Positions 1 to 10,468 of a stretch of DNA of 64,000 nucleotides are shown here, piece after piece; within the stretch, counting starts at the first letter, position 1, and every line of letters starts with the position of its first letter. The stretch covers positions 5,597,957-5,661,956 of the forward strand of contig CM065171.1 in assembly GCA_033026295.1 (NCBI GenBank). The letters are read 5' to 3'. Origin of the DNA: Channa striata. Its lineage: Eukaryota; Chordata; Actinopteri; Anabantiformes; Channidae. The position numbers and the translations under genes were made by a program. Below the pieces are notes generated by a model. The model saw nothing but the letters and a program-made list of their open reading frames with translations. It was not told the origin of the DNA and did not search any database.

Positions 1-1015
1 CTTGGGCTTCACAGATAATGCAGTGTACAAAGCACAATCACAGTGATGCTACACAAACGTGTCTCATTCAGTGCTGAGTGTGATTTGGGTTAAACATTAG
101 TCTCAGTTCTGTCTTTCAGTTTTAATTTTTGTCTTTACCTTTTCTGAGGCTGCAGCTGTCACCATCTTTGATCTGTATAGTTCCCATGGTTACAGGGGTT
201 CTATCGCAAAGTTAGCAGCAAAGGTGGTGTTTAGCTGTTTATCGGCGAGTGTTCAGTAGGTCTTACCCACACACACACACACACACACGCACAGTGTCCA
301 TGTCAGCCTGCTCTACAGTATTAACAGGCCGCACAGTCCCAAACACCGGCTGCGTAAATAGAGACAGACAGTCACTGTTGTTGCTGCTCAGTGGTCATTA
401 GTGTAGCTGCCTGCACTCTGCACTCTCTTCACATATGTGTTCACCTGCATGCAGATCACTCTGGATTTAACATCAGGTGAGCAGAAAAAATGTAGGACAC
501 CATTAATTCCAAACCCCCTAAGCCCCTAACTGAAACCAGAACAAAAGGAAGCCAAGTGAATGTGGTGCTAGTGTTCATCCCCAGACTGCCACAGACTTTC
601 TTATTAGCTCACGCTCAGCTGTTCAGTGAGTTAATTTATGCATCAGTTTGTTACTTTTTCTATCCCAACATTAGCAAACATGACACGCTGAGACATTATT
701 AAATATGCCATAAGTCAAGTAGATAAATAAGAGATATATTTTGGCAGCAGATACTACAAATGTGGGATTTTCCAAATACAAACAGGTTGCTATAGTTAAT
801 TTGTCCGTCTTTCATTTTTTGTGTTGTTATTCTTTGATGAAAGCTTTAAAAGCTTTAGTTGTATTTTTCAAATCAGTTATTACTTTTGTTTTAGTCTCGC
901 TTCAACCCAGGGACAATGTTGTCCTGTCACGCACAGTTGATGGTAGAACATAATCCATTAATGCAGATCAAGATAATGTCAGAAACTTAACTGTGTCTGT
1001 CTCTGTGTTTTTCAG
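1..1015 (+). other. itfg1: Presumed last intron of itfg1
   Basis: This stretch precedes the last coding exon of itfg1 and ends in a good acceptor (pyrimidine-rich run, then TTTTTCAG at 1008-1015). I could not identify the preceding itfg1 exon, so it probably lies outside the window. A short CA microsatellite occupies about 268-293. Open frames here look like chance. Confidence 0.6.
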
Positions 1016-1075
1016 AAAGCAGACGATCGAGAAAAGAGACAAGAAGCCCACCGCTTTCATTTCGATGCCATGTGA
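1016..1075 (+). CDS. itfg1: Integrin-alpha FG-GAP repeat containing 1 (ITFG1/TIP), last coding exon (partial gene)
   Basis: Only the C-terminal exon is in the window. After the acceptor AG at 1014-1015, nineteen codons read KADDREKRQEAHRFHFDAM and then TGA at 1073-1075. This is the highly conserved cytoplasmic tail of ITFG1 (also called TIP or LNKN-1), a single-pass membrane protein with an FG-GAP beta-propeller ectodomain. The rest of the protein lies to the left of the window. In human, ITFG1 is also the 5' neighbour of NETO2 in the same orientation, which supports the call. The reading frame is intact. The tail was recognised from memory of the family rather than by search, but the match is long, ends on a stop codon, and fits the neighbouring genes. 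Confidence 0.88.
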   Translation, partial: KADDREKRQEAHRFHFDAM

Positions 1076-1203
1076 AGACAGAAAACTGCATCGTGGGAGA
1101 ACCTCATCTGCTGTTCCCCTCTCCCTGCCCCTCCACTCCCCCCATCACACACACGCCCACACGCACGCACACACAGTTTTTACTCAATCTCATTTCAAGG
1201 GCC

Positions 1204-1209
1204 AATAAA
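1204..1209 (+). terminator. itfg1: Candidate polyadenylation signal of itfg1
   Basis: AATAAA lies 129 nt after the itfg1 stop codon and is the first canonical hexamer downstream. A second candidate is near 2280. Position and sequence are the only evidence. Confidence 0.5.
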
Positions 1210-1576
1210 GGGATCCTCATTTGCCCCAAAACGTTTCTTTCTGATAATTTTTAGTCCTCAAGTAAGATGTGAAATATTTATGTTCCATTTCATTAATTCA
1301 TGCCAGTGTTAGAAGTACAGCAGCTGCAACAAGGCCATGGAGACAGAGAGAGATCTCCTAATGGAGATCCCTGACGAGTGTAAAGCAGGGATGTCTTCAG
1401 ACTGGCTGTAGTCAGCAGCATTATTCATGAGGGGTGTGATTGTTGAGTATTGTAACAAAATGACACAGATTTCTGCTGAAATTGCCAACAGCTTACCACA
1501 AATGTATATTCACTTTGTCTTTTTTCACTGAGAGAGAAGCACCTTTGACACCAAGAGTGGATATGTTACTTGAAAT

Positions 1577-1578
<2 letters not shown>

Positions 1579-1638
<60 letters not shown>
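1579..1638 (+). repeat. (GT)n microsatellite, about 60 bp
   Basis: An uninterrupted alternating GT run, the longest pure dinucleotide array in the window. It lies between itfg1 and neto2 and is expected to be highly length-polymorphic. Confidence 0.97.
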
Positions 1639-1642
<4 letters not shown>

Positions 1643-3310
1643 GCTACACTCCATTATCTGTGTTTGGATGATCCAACTCTGGTCTTTTTCACTTTACTAT
1701 GATACTGTAAAACGATTTTCATTACATGTGAAGATATCGTGAACTGAGATTTGGAATGTTAATCTCAGACCCACCACCGCAGAAGCAACTTTTCAAACGT
1801 GAACAAAGAAAATGATTCCAAACAACATAATAATCGTGTGCAACATTTTTCAGCTCCCAATCTCAGCAGACATGATGAATGGTGTTCGGCTTTGCTGAGT
1901 GCAAATTCATCTTTCTCTCACTTGATCCTATCACACTGCACGATGGGAGTCCCCCCCCTCCCCTTCCCAAAAAAACAGTTTCTGTGTTGCATCCTGCAAA
2001 TGTCTAATGCATTAAACTGATTGTCCTGCTGAATACGGCGCCATTTGCTCTGGCTTGTTTAAGATGCAGATTTAATTTCCCTTGTCTTTTAAAACCCAAT
2101 CAGGCCAAACACTGGTGTGTTCTGATATGTATTTTACCAGGATGAGCTCATGCCTTGTCAAGTGGTTTGCACTTTTTTACTAATGATTAACTGTGGGTGT
2201 ATGTAATTTATTTTGTTTGGTGGATTTGATTTGCAAATGAATGTTCAGGCTCCAAAATGTGTTTACTTGCTGAGGTTGAGAATAAAGGTTTCCTGTTTCA
2301 ATCAGCCCTGGGTTGGTTAATTTTTGGATTATTAGACTTCATTTGTTTTTCATGTTGCACTCCCCTTCAAGCTGCTCGTGAAATAAATAGATACCACTTA
2401 GCAGATTTCTTCCCTCTAAAATTCCTTTTTACGAGCATCCTTTGTTTGTTTTGTAGCTAGGAAGCTGGAGGGAAATTTACTCTCCGAATAATCGTCTTTA
2501 TACGCTCTGATTATCTAAATTTGTAGTGAGTGAAGCAGCAGCGAAATTAAACTGCTTTTAATTTTCCAGAGGACCCCTGGAGACTCCTTTGAGCACCCCT
2601 CTGGGCTCAGCACCCCACTTTAGGAGCCACCCTGCTAAATAATGCATGGAGGGAGTAAACCTCCTCTGCATGGCAAATGCGAGTGAGATTGTCTCGAGCT
2701 TGGCAACCTTCAAGCAGATCTGAACTGCTGCAGAGCATCAGTGGGGCTGAGACGAAGAGACAGGACTGAGTGTCAGGAGTTGGGTGGGTGTCTCTACTGG
2801 TCTGGGGACAGTGGGAAAGAGAGAGAGAGAGAGATGGGGACTTAAAGCAAGGAGGAGGTGGGGCACTACACGCTGTGCAGAATTATACAGAGAAAATCAG
2901 GACAGAACCGGAAACGGGGTGTTTTCTTTTTACAAAGTAAAAGTCATCCAAAAAAGAGGTGTAGAGTTGAACAGCAAAAGTCATCACTAAACCTCGCAGA
3001 CTTTTCTATTTGATTATTCATAACCAAACTTGATCATAATGTGGCCATCATATACTTTGAAATAATTTAAGTTGGTCAGCTTCTTTTTTTCTTTTCCAAA
3101 TTTAATATTATCATAGTTTGCAAAATGGTTATGGTCTGGAATTACAGTTTTTTTTCTTGTAGGTGGATCCATTGCGTAATCCAATTGTACTTGTCTTAAC
3201 ATTAACCCTGCGTAAAAGCAATTAATTTTTGAAAAATTAAGCAAATAAATTGAGTTTTCATAAGACGAAGGTAGTTTTTCAAAAGTCCCTTTGTGTAAGT
3301 TGCCACCCGT

Positions 3311-3862
3311 CCACCAGCGGGCTTTTATTTTGAAACACGTGGCCGGAAGACGGGTTCCTTCGCTTTGTTCACCTTGACGATGCTCATAACAAGCCACTCA
3401 TTGATGTAAGCGGTGTCCGCGGCTTAAATGAGCCTCGTTCAGGAGAAGCGTTTCTCAGTTCTGACGCGGGCGGAGAGCAGACGGCCGCTGACTCTCCTCC
3501 TCCTCCTCCTCCTCCTCCTCCTCTTCATCTCTCTCTGTCCCTCTGCGTCCATCCATCCACCGTACGCGCCTTTTGGATACCTAGAGCGCGTCAGTCCGCC
3601 TGAGTCCGTCCGTCCGTCTGTCTGTCTCCTCTGGACGCTGTCTTTACACTGAGGATGCCTGGCTGAGCGGCTTGCGGCAGCGTTCGTCGTCCAGCCCACA
3701 GGAGAGGAGTGAGGCGCCGCGGTTTGCTTGGAGCGCGGCGCTGCGTAATGGATTTTACTGTTGTCGGAGAAAAGTTGGATTTCGTGAAGAACCCGAACAT
3801 GGACTCGACAGGAAGGCGTTTTTAGAAAGGTGCTTTGGGTCGGAATCAAACCGTGAGAGGAA
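3311..3862 (+). promoter_or_regulatory. neto2: CpG-rich promoter and 5' UTR region of neto2
   Basis: Sequence composition changes here from AT-rich to GC- and CpG-rich and leads directly into the neto2 start codon at 3863. It contains a CTC/CCT triplet run (about 3493-3523) and a GGCTTTTATTTTGAA motif followed by CCGGAAG (3320-3348) that recurs upstream of lrp3. No convincing TATA box is present. The transcription start cannot be fixed from the sequence; a donor (AG|GTGAGT) at 3872/3873 defines the end of exon 1. Confidence 0.55.
3748..3825 (+). other. Upstream ORF in the neto2 5' leader (25 codons)
   Basis: ATG at 3748 has G at -3 and G at +4, a stronger start context than the neto2 ATG at 3863 (G at -3, C at +4). 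It reads 25 codons to TAG at 3823-3825, 37 nt before the main start and in a different frame. If the transcript begins upstream of 3748, this uORF could limit neto2 translation. No protein family is recognised. Confidence 0.4.
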
Positions 3863-6612
3863 ATGCACAGAGGTGAGTTGTGCGCGACATGCCCGAGCAT
3901 CCGCGGAGCGCGTCATGGTCCAGAAAGGAACCAGAGTTTATTTGAAGCTTGGATCAAATCTGTTTAGTCCTTTTCTTTCATCTTTTTTTTCCCAGACGAA
4001 TTTATTTGCATTTGATTTGAATTTAACACCATTTGCATGAATAAAGTCCCCGCTGTTTTTAGGTGATTCGCAGGTAAATAGATGCACATTTCCTGCCTCA
4101 GTTTCATCCCTCTCACTCCTTCGTTGGTCTTTGGGATCAACTTGCCCTCATCTGACTGTTTATGGCAAATCTCTATGATTTATTCCCCACATCACTGACC
4201 GTCGTCGCCACCGATAATCCAGCGATTCGAGCTCCAGCATCTGTTGGTCTGTTTCCCGTTTTCAGAGATTCAGCAAAACCCTGGCGGGTTCTTGTGGGTT
4301 TGCTCAGGTCTGGTTGGTTTCAACCGGCTGGAGCTCAGTCATTGGTGACATCAGGCTGGAATAGCTCAACACCATATGGTTCCTAAATGCTCTGCTGCTT
4401 TGGAATATTAATGGGTATTAACTGATCCAGTATTTTATGCTGGATGATTTGAGCGTGATGTGAACCTGGACCGGAACCAGGGAGGGACAGTCTGGGATCT
4501 GTGAGGTGTGCCGGTCTGTACGTGAGTGCCAGCTGATCGTGATGCCTCCTAACGGGCAGTAAAGGTCAAATACTGGCGTTAAAACCATCAGGGCGCATTT
4601 GGGGTTTCCAGTAATCTGCGCGTCTGCAGAGAAGACGTGCGCCCAAGGGGGCACCTGACGGACGGTGTCTCCTCCGTGACAGAGGGAGCTCTCCAGGTTC
4701 ACACACACACACACACACACACACACGCAGGAACAGGCTGCGCGCCTTCCTGCTGCTCCTCTCACCTGAGGCGCGCCCCGCAGCAGCTCTGCGGCCCCTC
4801 ACGATGCGTCCGCCAGGCGTTTCTCCTGCTCCGCTGTGGCTTCCTAACTCATGCAGATTAGTTCTTGTCTTTCGGTCACTAACTGCTCTTTTCGACCTCA
4901 CCTACCCGTGCTCTGGTCTATTTGCAGCAGGTGTGTCCTTGTAGTTTTGAAGAATTCACTAAAGCCAGATCTCATTAGGCCATGTAGTGAAATTCTACAG
5001 TCAGCTGTTACAGGGTGGTGGGAAGTTCCAGTTCTTCTTCCTGTCCTGCCTTACTGATGAATGAATCCGTTTTTTATGGCTCTGCACTGTGGACAGGGGC
5101 AGTGTGCCTTCAGGTTGTCCATTCATCCCATTCTTGTGGACAGGCTGTCTCAGAAAGACCATGTGGGAACTTCTTCCAATTTGGTCGAAACTCCACTTCC
5201 ACTGAAGGATGATTAGACTGATGACTGATTAGAACATGGGGTCATCCTCAAAACAAGCTGGATCATGATATCACAAGAAGACCTTAAGGGACTTTCTTTA
5301 AATTTGGAATAAAAACCCAACAGCGGTGAACTGATTCAATTTTGGGGGTCAAAGGTCAAGGTTATTGTGACCTCACGTCTGTTCATTCTTGTCAAGGCAG
5401 CAACACAGGAACAGTTTGAGGGAAATTCTTCACTTCATTCTTCACTAAAACAGGCATCCCCCTGGGATTCAATGATCAACTGACCTGACCTTTTAGGGTC
5501 AGAGGTTAAAGGTCAAGGCCACTCACATCTGTGCCGTCTCTTTTGAATAACATATTGGAGGAAAGGAACTTCTTTAGATTTGACACAATCATCCACTTGA
5601 ACTCAAGGATGAGCTGCTAAGGCTTTAGTGGTGAGAGGTCAAAGGTCAAACTCACTGCGATTCAACGTCCTTCACATTCTTGTAAATGCAATATCATAAT
5701 ATTTCCTTTGTGGAATTGCTTCAAATGTTACACAAGCATCCAACAAGACTCAAGGATGAACTGATGAGGTTTTAGCGACCAAAGGTCACAGTCACTGTAA
5801 TCTCATGTTTGTCTCGTTCTTGTCAGACCCACATCTCAGAAATGTTTGTGGGGAATTTCACTGGCACAATCTTTTTGTCTTATAGAAAACAATAAACTGT
5901 TACTTGGCTGGTTCAGGGAGGAATACAACAGCTATGCAGTCATTCTAATTTTTATTTGTATTAATTTATTTGCTTTTTGGTGTAATGTCTAATCCATTTC
6001 GAGAGAAGGAAGGAGATTAGAGCCTTTGAATCACAAAGTGAGAAGGGACGTAAAATAAAATGATCACAGGTTTTCTGTGAGGGACATAAATCTAACTTTT
6101 TTCAAATGTTCAAACCTTTCTGAGATAGGAGAGCTCCGCGTGACACTTCATCATCACTGAGAACATTCTTCTCTGGTGACAACCGTTGCAATTAAATTTA
6201 GTTTTTGATTTATTTGCAATTGTACAAAACGTGTTACAAATGTAAATGATGTCAAATTTGCATTTAAGTTTATTTAAATATATATGTTTGATGCAGATTC
6301 AGTCTATGCAGTTTTGGTTTATTTCATTTCCATGTACAACAACCGTTGCCACAGACAACGTATTATATATTAGTCTTTTATTAATTAATTAACTTCCAAC
6401 CAAAAGCCCCTGAAAGGATGACAAGATTCCCATTTTCATAAAGTATTTTGTCAGCTGCAACGTACATCTCGCAGCATCTTTCTGGTGTTTGGCTGCTCCG
6501 TTTGGGTGGTCTGTTCTCCAGATATGCCTGTGGTAGTTCATACTCCCACCTATGATACTTCATCGCAAGATAATGGAGATAGAAGTAATGAGGATCCTGG
6601 AGCCTGGGGGCG

Positions 6613-6644
<32 letters not shown>

Positions 6645-9600
6645 GTGCGTGTGCATTTTAAAAATGAGTCAATTCAAACATGCATGCTCACTGGTGCGGC
6701 TGTATTCACTGCTTATCATAATCATGCTTTATTCTACTCCTCATCCCTCTCTCCTTCTCTTGCCTTCTCTCCTCCTCTCCCTCGCTCTCTGTTTTCCATC
6801 CTTCCCTTCCTGAATGCCATTATGCAATGTGCCAGGCTCACGCTTGCTCTCTAATTCGATGTGAGTGGGCCAACCTATTACAAACTCTGTGGGGCTCAGG
6901 TCTACAGTGGCTTATCAGAGCAAGACAGTGTCAGACGCTGTAACATAGTCGCCCTCGGTGCAGATATCATTGTAATACAATATATTTCGCCTATTGTCTG
7001 TAACCGTGGGCTGCCCAAATGCCTGTCTTCTTGTCGGAGCTGTAAGCCTGCAAACCTGTAATCCTGGTTTTCCTGCTAATGCTTTATGTTTCTGGTGCCT
7101 AGAGGCTGCAGATTAGTAGGTTAGAGTCTCACAGCTGGGCTGGTTTGCAACTATTACGGAAGAATTTTGACTTTTTTTTTTTTGATTCTCTACTACTACC
7201 ACTTTTCAGGCCTGCCTCCAAAAATTCTCCCGTGTCTAATGGTTTTAGCAGTGAACCGTCTGTGTGCATTCATTCCCATGCCACGGGTTACTTACCTATT
7301 ACTATTGCAAATGTCTTTGCAGATTCCAAGTTCTCCAGCAGCTGCTGCACAAACCATGTTTTATAGCAGGACTTGGCTCATCATAGAAACGTCTTGGGTC
7401 ATTTCTGCTGAAGTTAACAGAACTGCCACTTTCACTCGACTCAGTTTGCCATATATATTAAGAGGCTCCTGCAGCACAAACCATGACACTTTGCTTTAGT
7501 TTTACTGCCACTGTTACAGTAGCTCTGCTGCATCTGTAGAATCAGCCTTGGCTTTAATCAAGCTTTGAGTGCAAAGCTCAAACAGAAACGTGACCTCCAG
7601 TCTCATAATCAATGGACTGTGTGAGTCTCCTTCTTCCAAACTTTCACTGGTTTCAGCTTCTCAGTTGTGAGAGTTTTGGTTGTTTGACTTATGTAAAAGT
7701 AATCTGAATAAATGTAGGTTTCAGACTATTTGGAAGATCTTTAGTAAATGCAAAGACATTTTCACTAATTTCTCAGAATTGATTAACCAGTAATCTATCA
7801 ATATATATATATATATATATATATATAATCAATCAATATATCAAAACAGCGAAAATAATTAGTTGCAGTTCACTAGTCGACCACAAAAGCTGAGTTTCAA
7901 AGTGTCCCTTACTGTGAAGCAGATGTTGTCTAATTTGCATTCACAGGTTTTCCATTTAGTTATATTAATAAAATTGAACCTTTTAATAGGTATTTGCCAA
8001 CTATTCTACTTTTCATGAGCTCAAAGTTCAGCAGCTATACATCTTCCACACTCAATATCCCTTCAGTCTTTTCAATGAGATGATCAGTCACTAGATTCAG
8101 CATTAATCTTTCATGAAAGCTTCATAATGACAGTGATTATATGCTGAACATTTGCCAGTATATAAACGTGTAAGACGATCTCTTCTCTCACTGCTCTCCT
8201 TCCATATCACTGCAATGCTTTTTTTCCATTTACCGCTTCAGTCAGGGATTCACATGGACACTGCATTGATCTATGTTTTACCCACCATTCATCAAGGTCA
8301 GATACAATCAATACATCAGTGGTTCACGCATAGTTATATTGTGGTAGCTTGGACATGTTCGTTTCTTGTCCAAAGATCTCGAGCAGCATCGTGTCACCTG
8401 GAACTGACGTGGAATGTCTTTCTTTTACAGCGTGGATACTCTTCTTTCTGATAGAAGAGGCTTTCGCTCTGGCACAGAGAACTAAAGGTAGGCTAGAGCT
8501 CCGCTGTCTGTTCCACAAATGTTGTTTCATCCGTATCCAGCTGAGCTGAAACGAGGAGGAGTTATCTCCCTGTCTGCATGTTCACTCTGTTCTGCCTCTG
8601 GATTCCGTCGCCCCTTTTTTTCTTCGCCCACATCAACGCTCCTCCCGCCCGCCCTGCCTTCCAGCCGCTCCCTCGTTGATCCTCAGCTCAATAACCCATC
8701 TGTCTGCTCTCTGCCTTTCTTCTTGCAGATACCCAAAGTGATTATGGCGGCCAGAGCCCCAACCAGAACGACTGTGGCACCTGGGTCCGCAACATCAACG
8801 GCGGGGTGTTCACGTCGCCAAACTACCCCAACACCTACCCACCCAACAAGGAGTGTGTTTACATCCTGGAAGGTAAATTCCTTTTCTTCCACCTCAGTGC
8901 TTCCTCCTGTGCTTGGTTGCTGTTGTCACCGAAACAGCTGACACACTTCCCTGCCTTTCAGCATATTGCCTCCTTCAGTCAATCTGACTGACATTGTTTT
9001 ATATAACCTTGCCCCATTCTGATTTTCTGCTCCTCAGCTGGCAGTCTGACATTTTCCGAACGGACCGTCCCGAGCAAACAGTCAGCATTTGAAAATGATG
9101 GAGAGAGGTGCTTTGTGGGAAGCCACTGACTTCTGCTCTAATCAGAGTGGTGCTGTGTTCATCTCTATTGGCAGGTTGTGCCAGAAGACTCTGCTACTGA
9201 ATGAAACATTAAAGAGATGAACATCTGTTCCACTACTGAGCTTTGGTGGCACATCTCTGCTTTGCATCCTCGTGTCCTTGTCAACACTTTAGTGTTTACC
9301 AGAAATAATCGATCCATCAGTCATTCGGTGGCCTGCTGCATAGGAAACATAACAAATTGTCATTAGCAGCTATAGGAGACGAGGTCTGGTATATTGGTGG
9401 ATATGTTTTCATACTAAACTGATGAACTGTTTCCACGCAAATGAGACGAGTGCTCGGAACTGGTGGTGCCGTGCTGGGGAACAGATTCCACTCGTGGCTC
9501 AAGGGCTCCCCCTGTGGACAGAAGCAAGGCCAGAACCCTCGGTTGATGCTTCAGCTGTGACTCCAGCACAGGCTGGTGTGTGCAGGGCTACATCACAGTG

Positions 9601-9871
9601 GGTCCGGGGAGCGACAGATGGAACCTATCATTTGCCATTACTCGGTCTTGAATGGCCTTTGTCGTATTCATAGCCGAGCGCCGTTGCTGTGCCTTTTATT
9701 CAGCTCCTCACAGAGACACGGGGATGCTCACGTTTGGCATAAGTGCTAATCAGATAGCCTTGTAATCATAATTTGTGGTTAGTGAGGCTCATTGATTGTG
9801 TCATGTCCCCCAGTTCATCAGCTCAATAGATCGAGTGATTATACTTTCGGCTTTTTTTCTGTATCAAGCTG

Positions 9872-9914
<43 letters not shown>

Positions 9915-10437
9915 TGTGTGTGCGAAAGAGAGAGAGGGAAATAGAAAGTTTTAGAAAGAAAGAGATTTAACACACCAGGGAATGAACGCACAGAGAGCAG
10001 GAGCACACACACATACACACACACAGGCAGCTCCTTCTCGCAGAAGGGGAAATACTCAGCACTCAAAGTCACAAATTCACACACAGCGAAGAGACTCTGC
10101 TGTGTTTTACAGTGAACCGCACACACATGCCACTCCACTGTCTTTTTTATGCTCTGACGGACCGTGTTTGGCTTCTCCGTGCCTGACGTGATTCGGAGCC
10201 ACACCCTACCTTCTGCCTCCCACCCCCATCATCTTTACTTAGTATGATTCATCTCCCAGGGCTCACAGGAATTCCTCCTCATTAAATACTTCCTGTGTGT
10301 GTGTGTGTGTGTGTGTGTGTGGTTGCCGGGGTGAGGGATATTATTAAAGAATCCTGTCCTTTCAGTGGACACACACAGTTTAAACTTGTGAACTGTAGTC
10401 CATACTGTGATGGCAGTGGGATGCCCACATGCTGAGC

Positions 10438-10468
<31 letters not shown>

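Larger units (their letters stand above)
1076..3310 (+). other. itfg1 3' UTR and itfg1-neto2 intergenic region
   Basis: The first part is the 3' UTR of itfg1, probably ending just after the AATAAA at 1204-1209. Beyond that I see no exon with recognisable protein similarity. It holds a 60-bp GT array (1579-1638), a C-rich run near 1950 and a short GA run near 2818. The many open frames are short and repeat-driven. Confidence 0.55.
3873..8430 (+). other. neto2: neto2 intron 1
   Basis: This 4.6-kb intron separates the ten coding bases of exon 1 from exon 2. It holds a CA run (4700-4726), a diverged tandem repeat with AGGTCA-type direct repeats (about 5100-5880), a GT run (6613-6654) and an AT run (7801-7827). 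I see no further exon. Confidence 0.75.

Noticed and set aside
3014..3397. 127-codon open frame on the minus strand upstream of neto2
   Set aside because: The product resembles no family I know, the sequence is low-complexity and AT-rich, and it overlaps the neto2 promoter motif. It is most likely chance.
3439..3900. 153-codon open frame on the minus strand
   Set aside because: It is the shadow of GC-rich neto2 exon 1 and contains an arginine run made by the CTC/GAG repeat.
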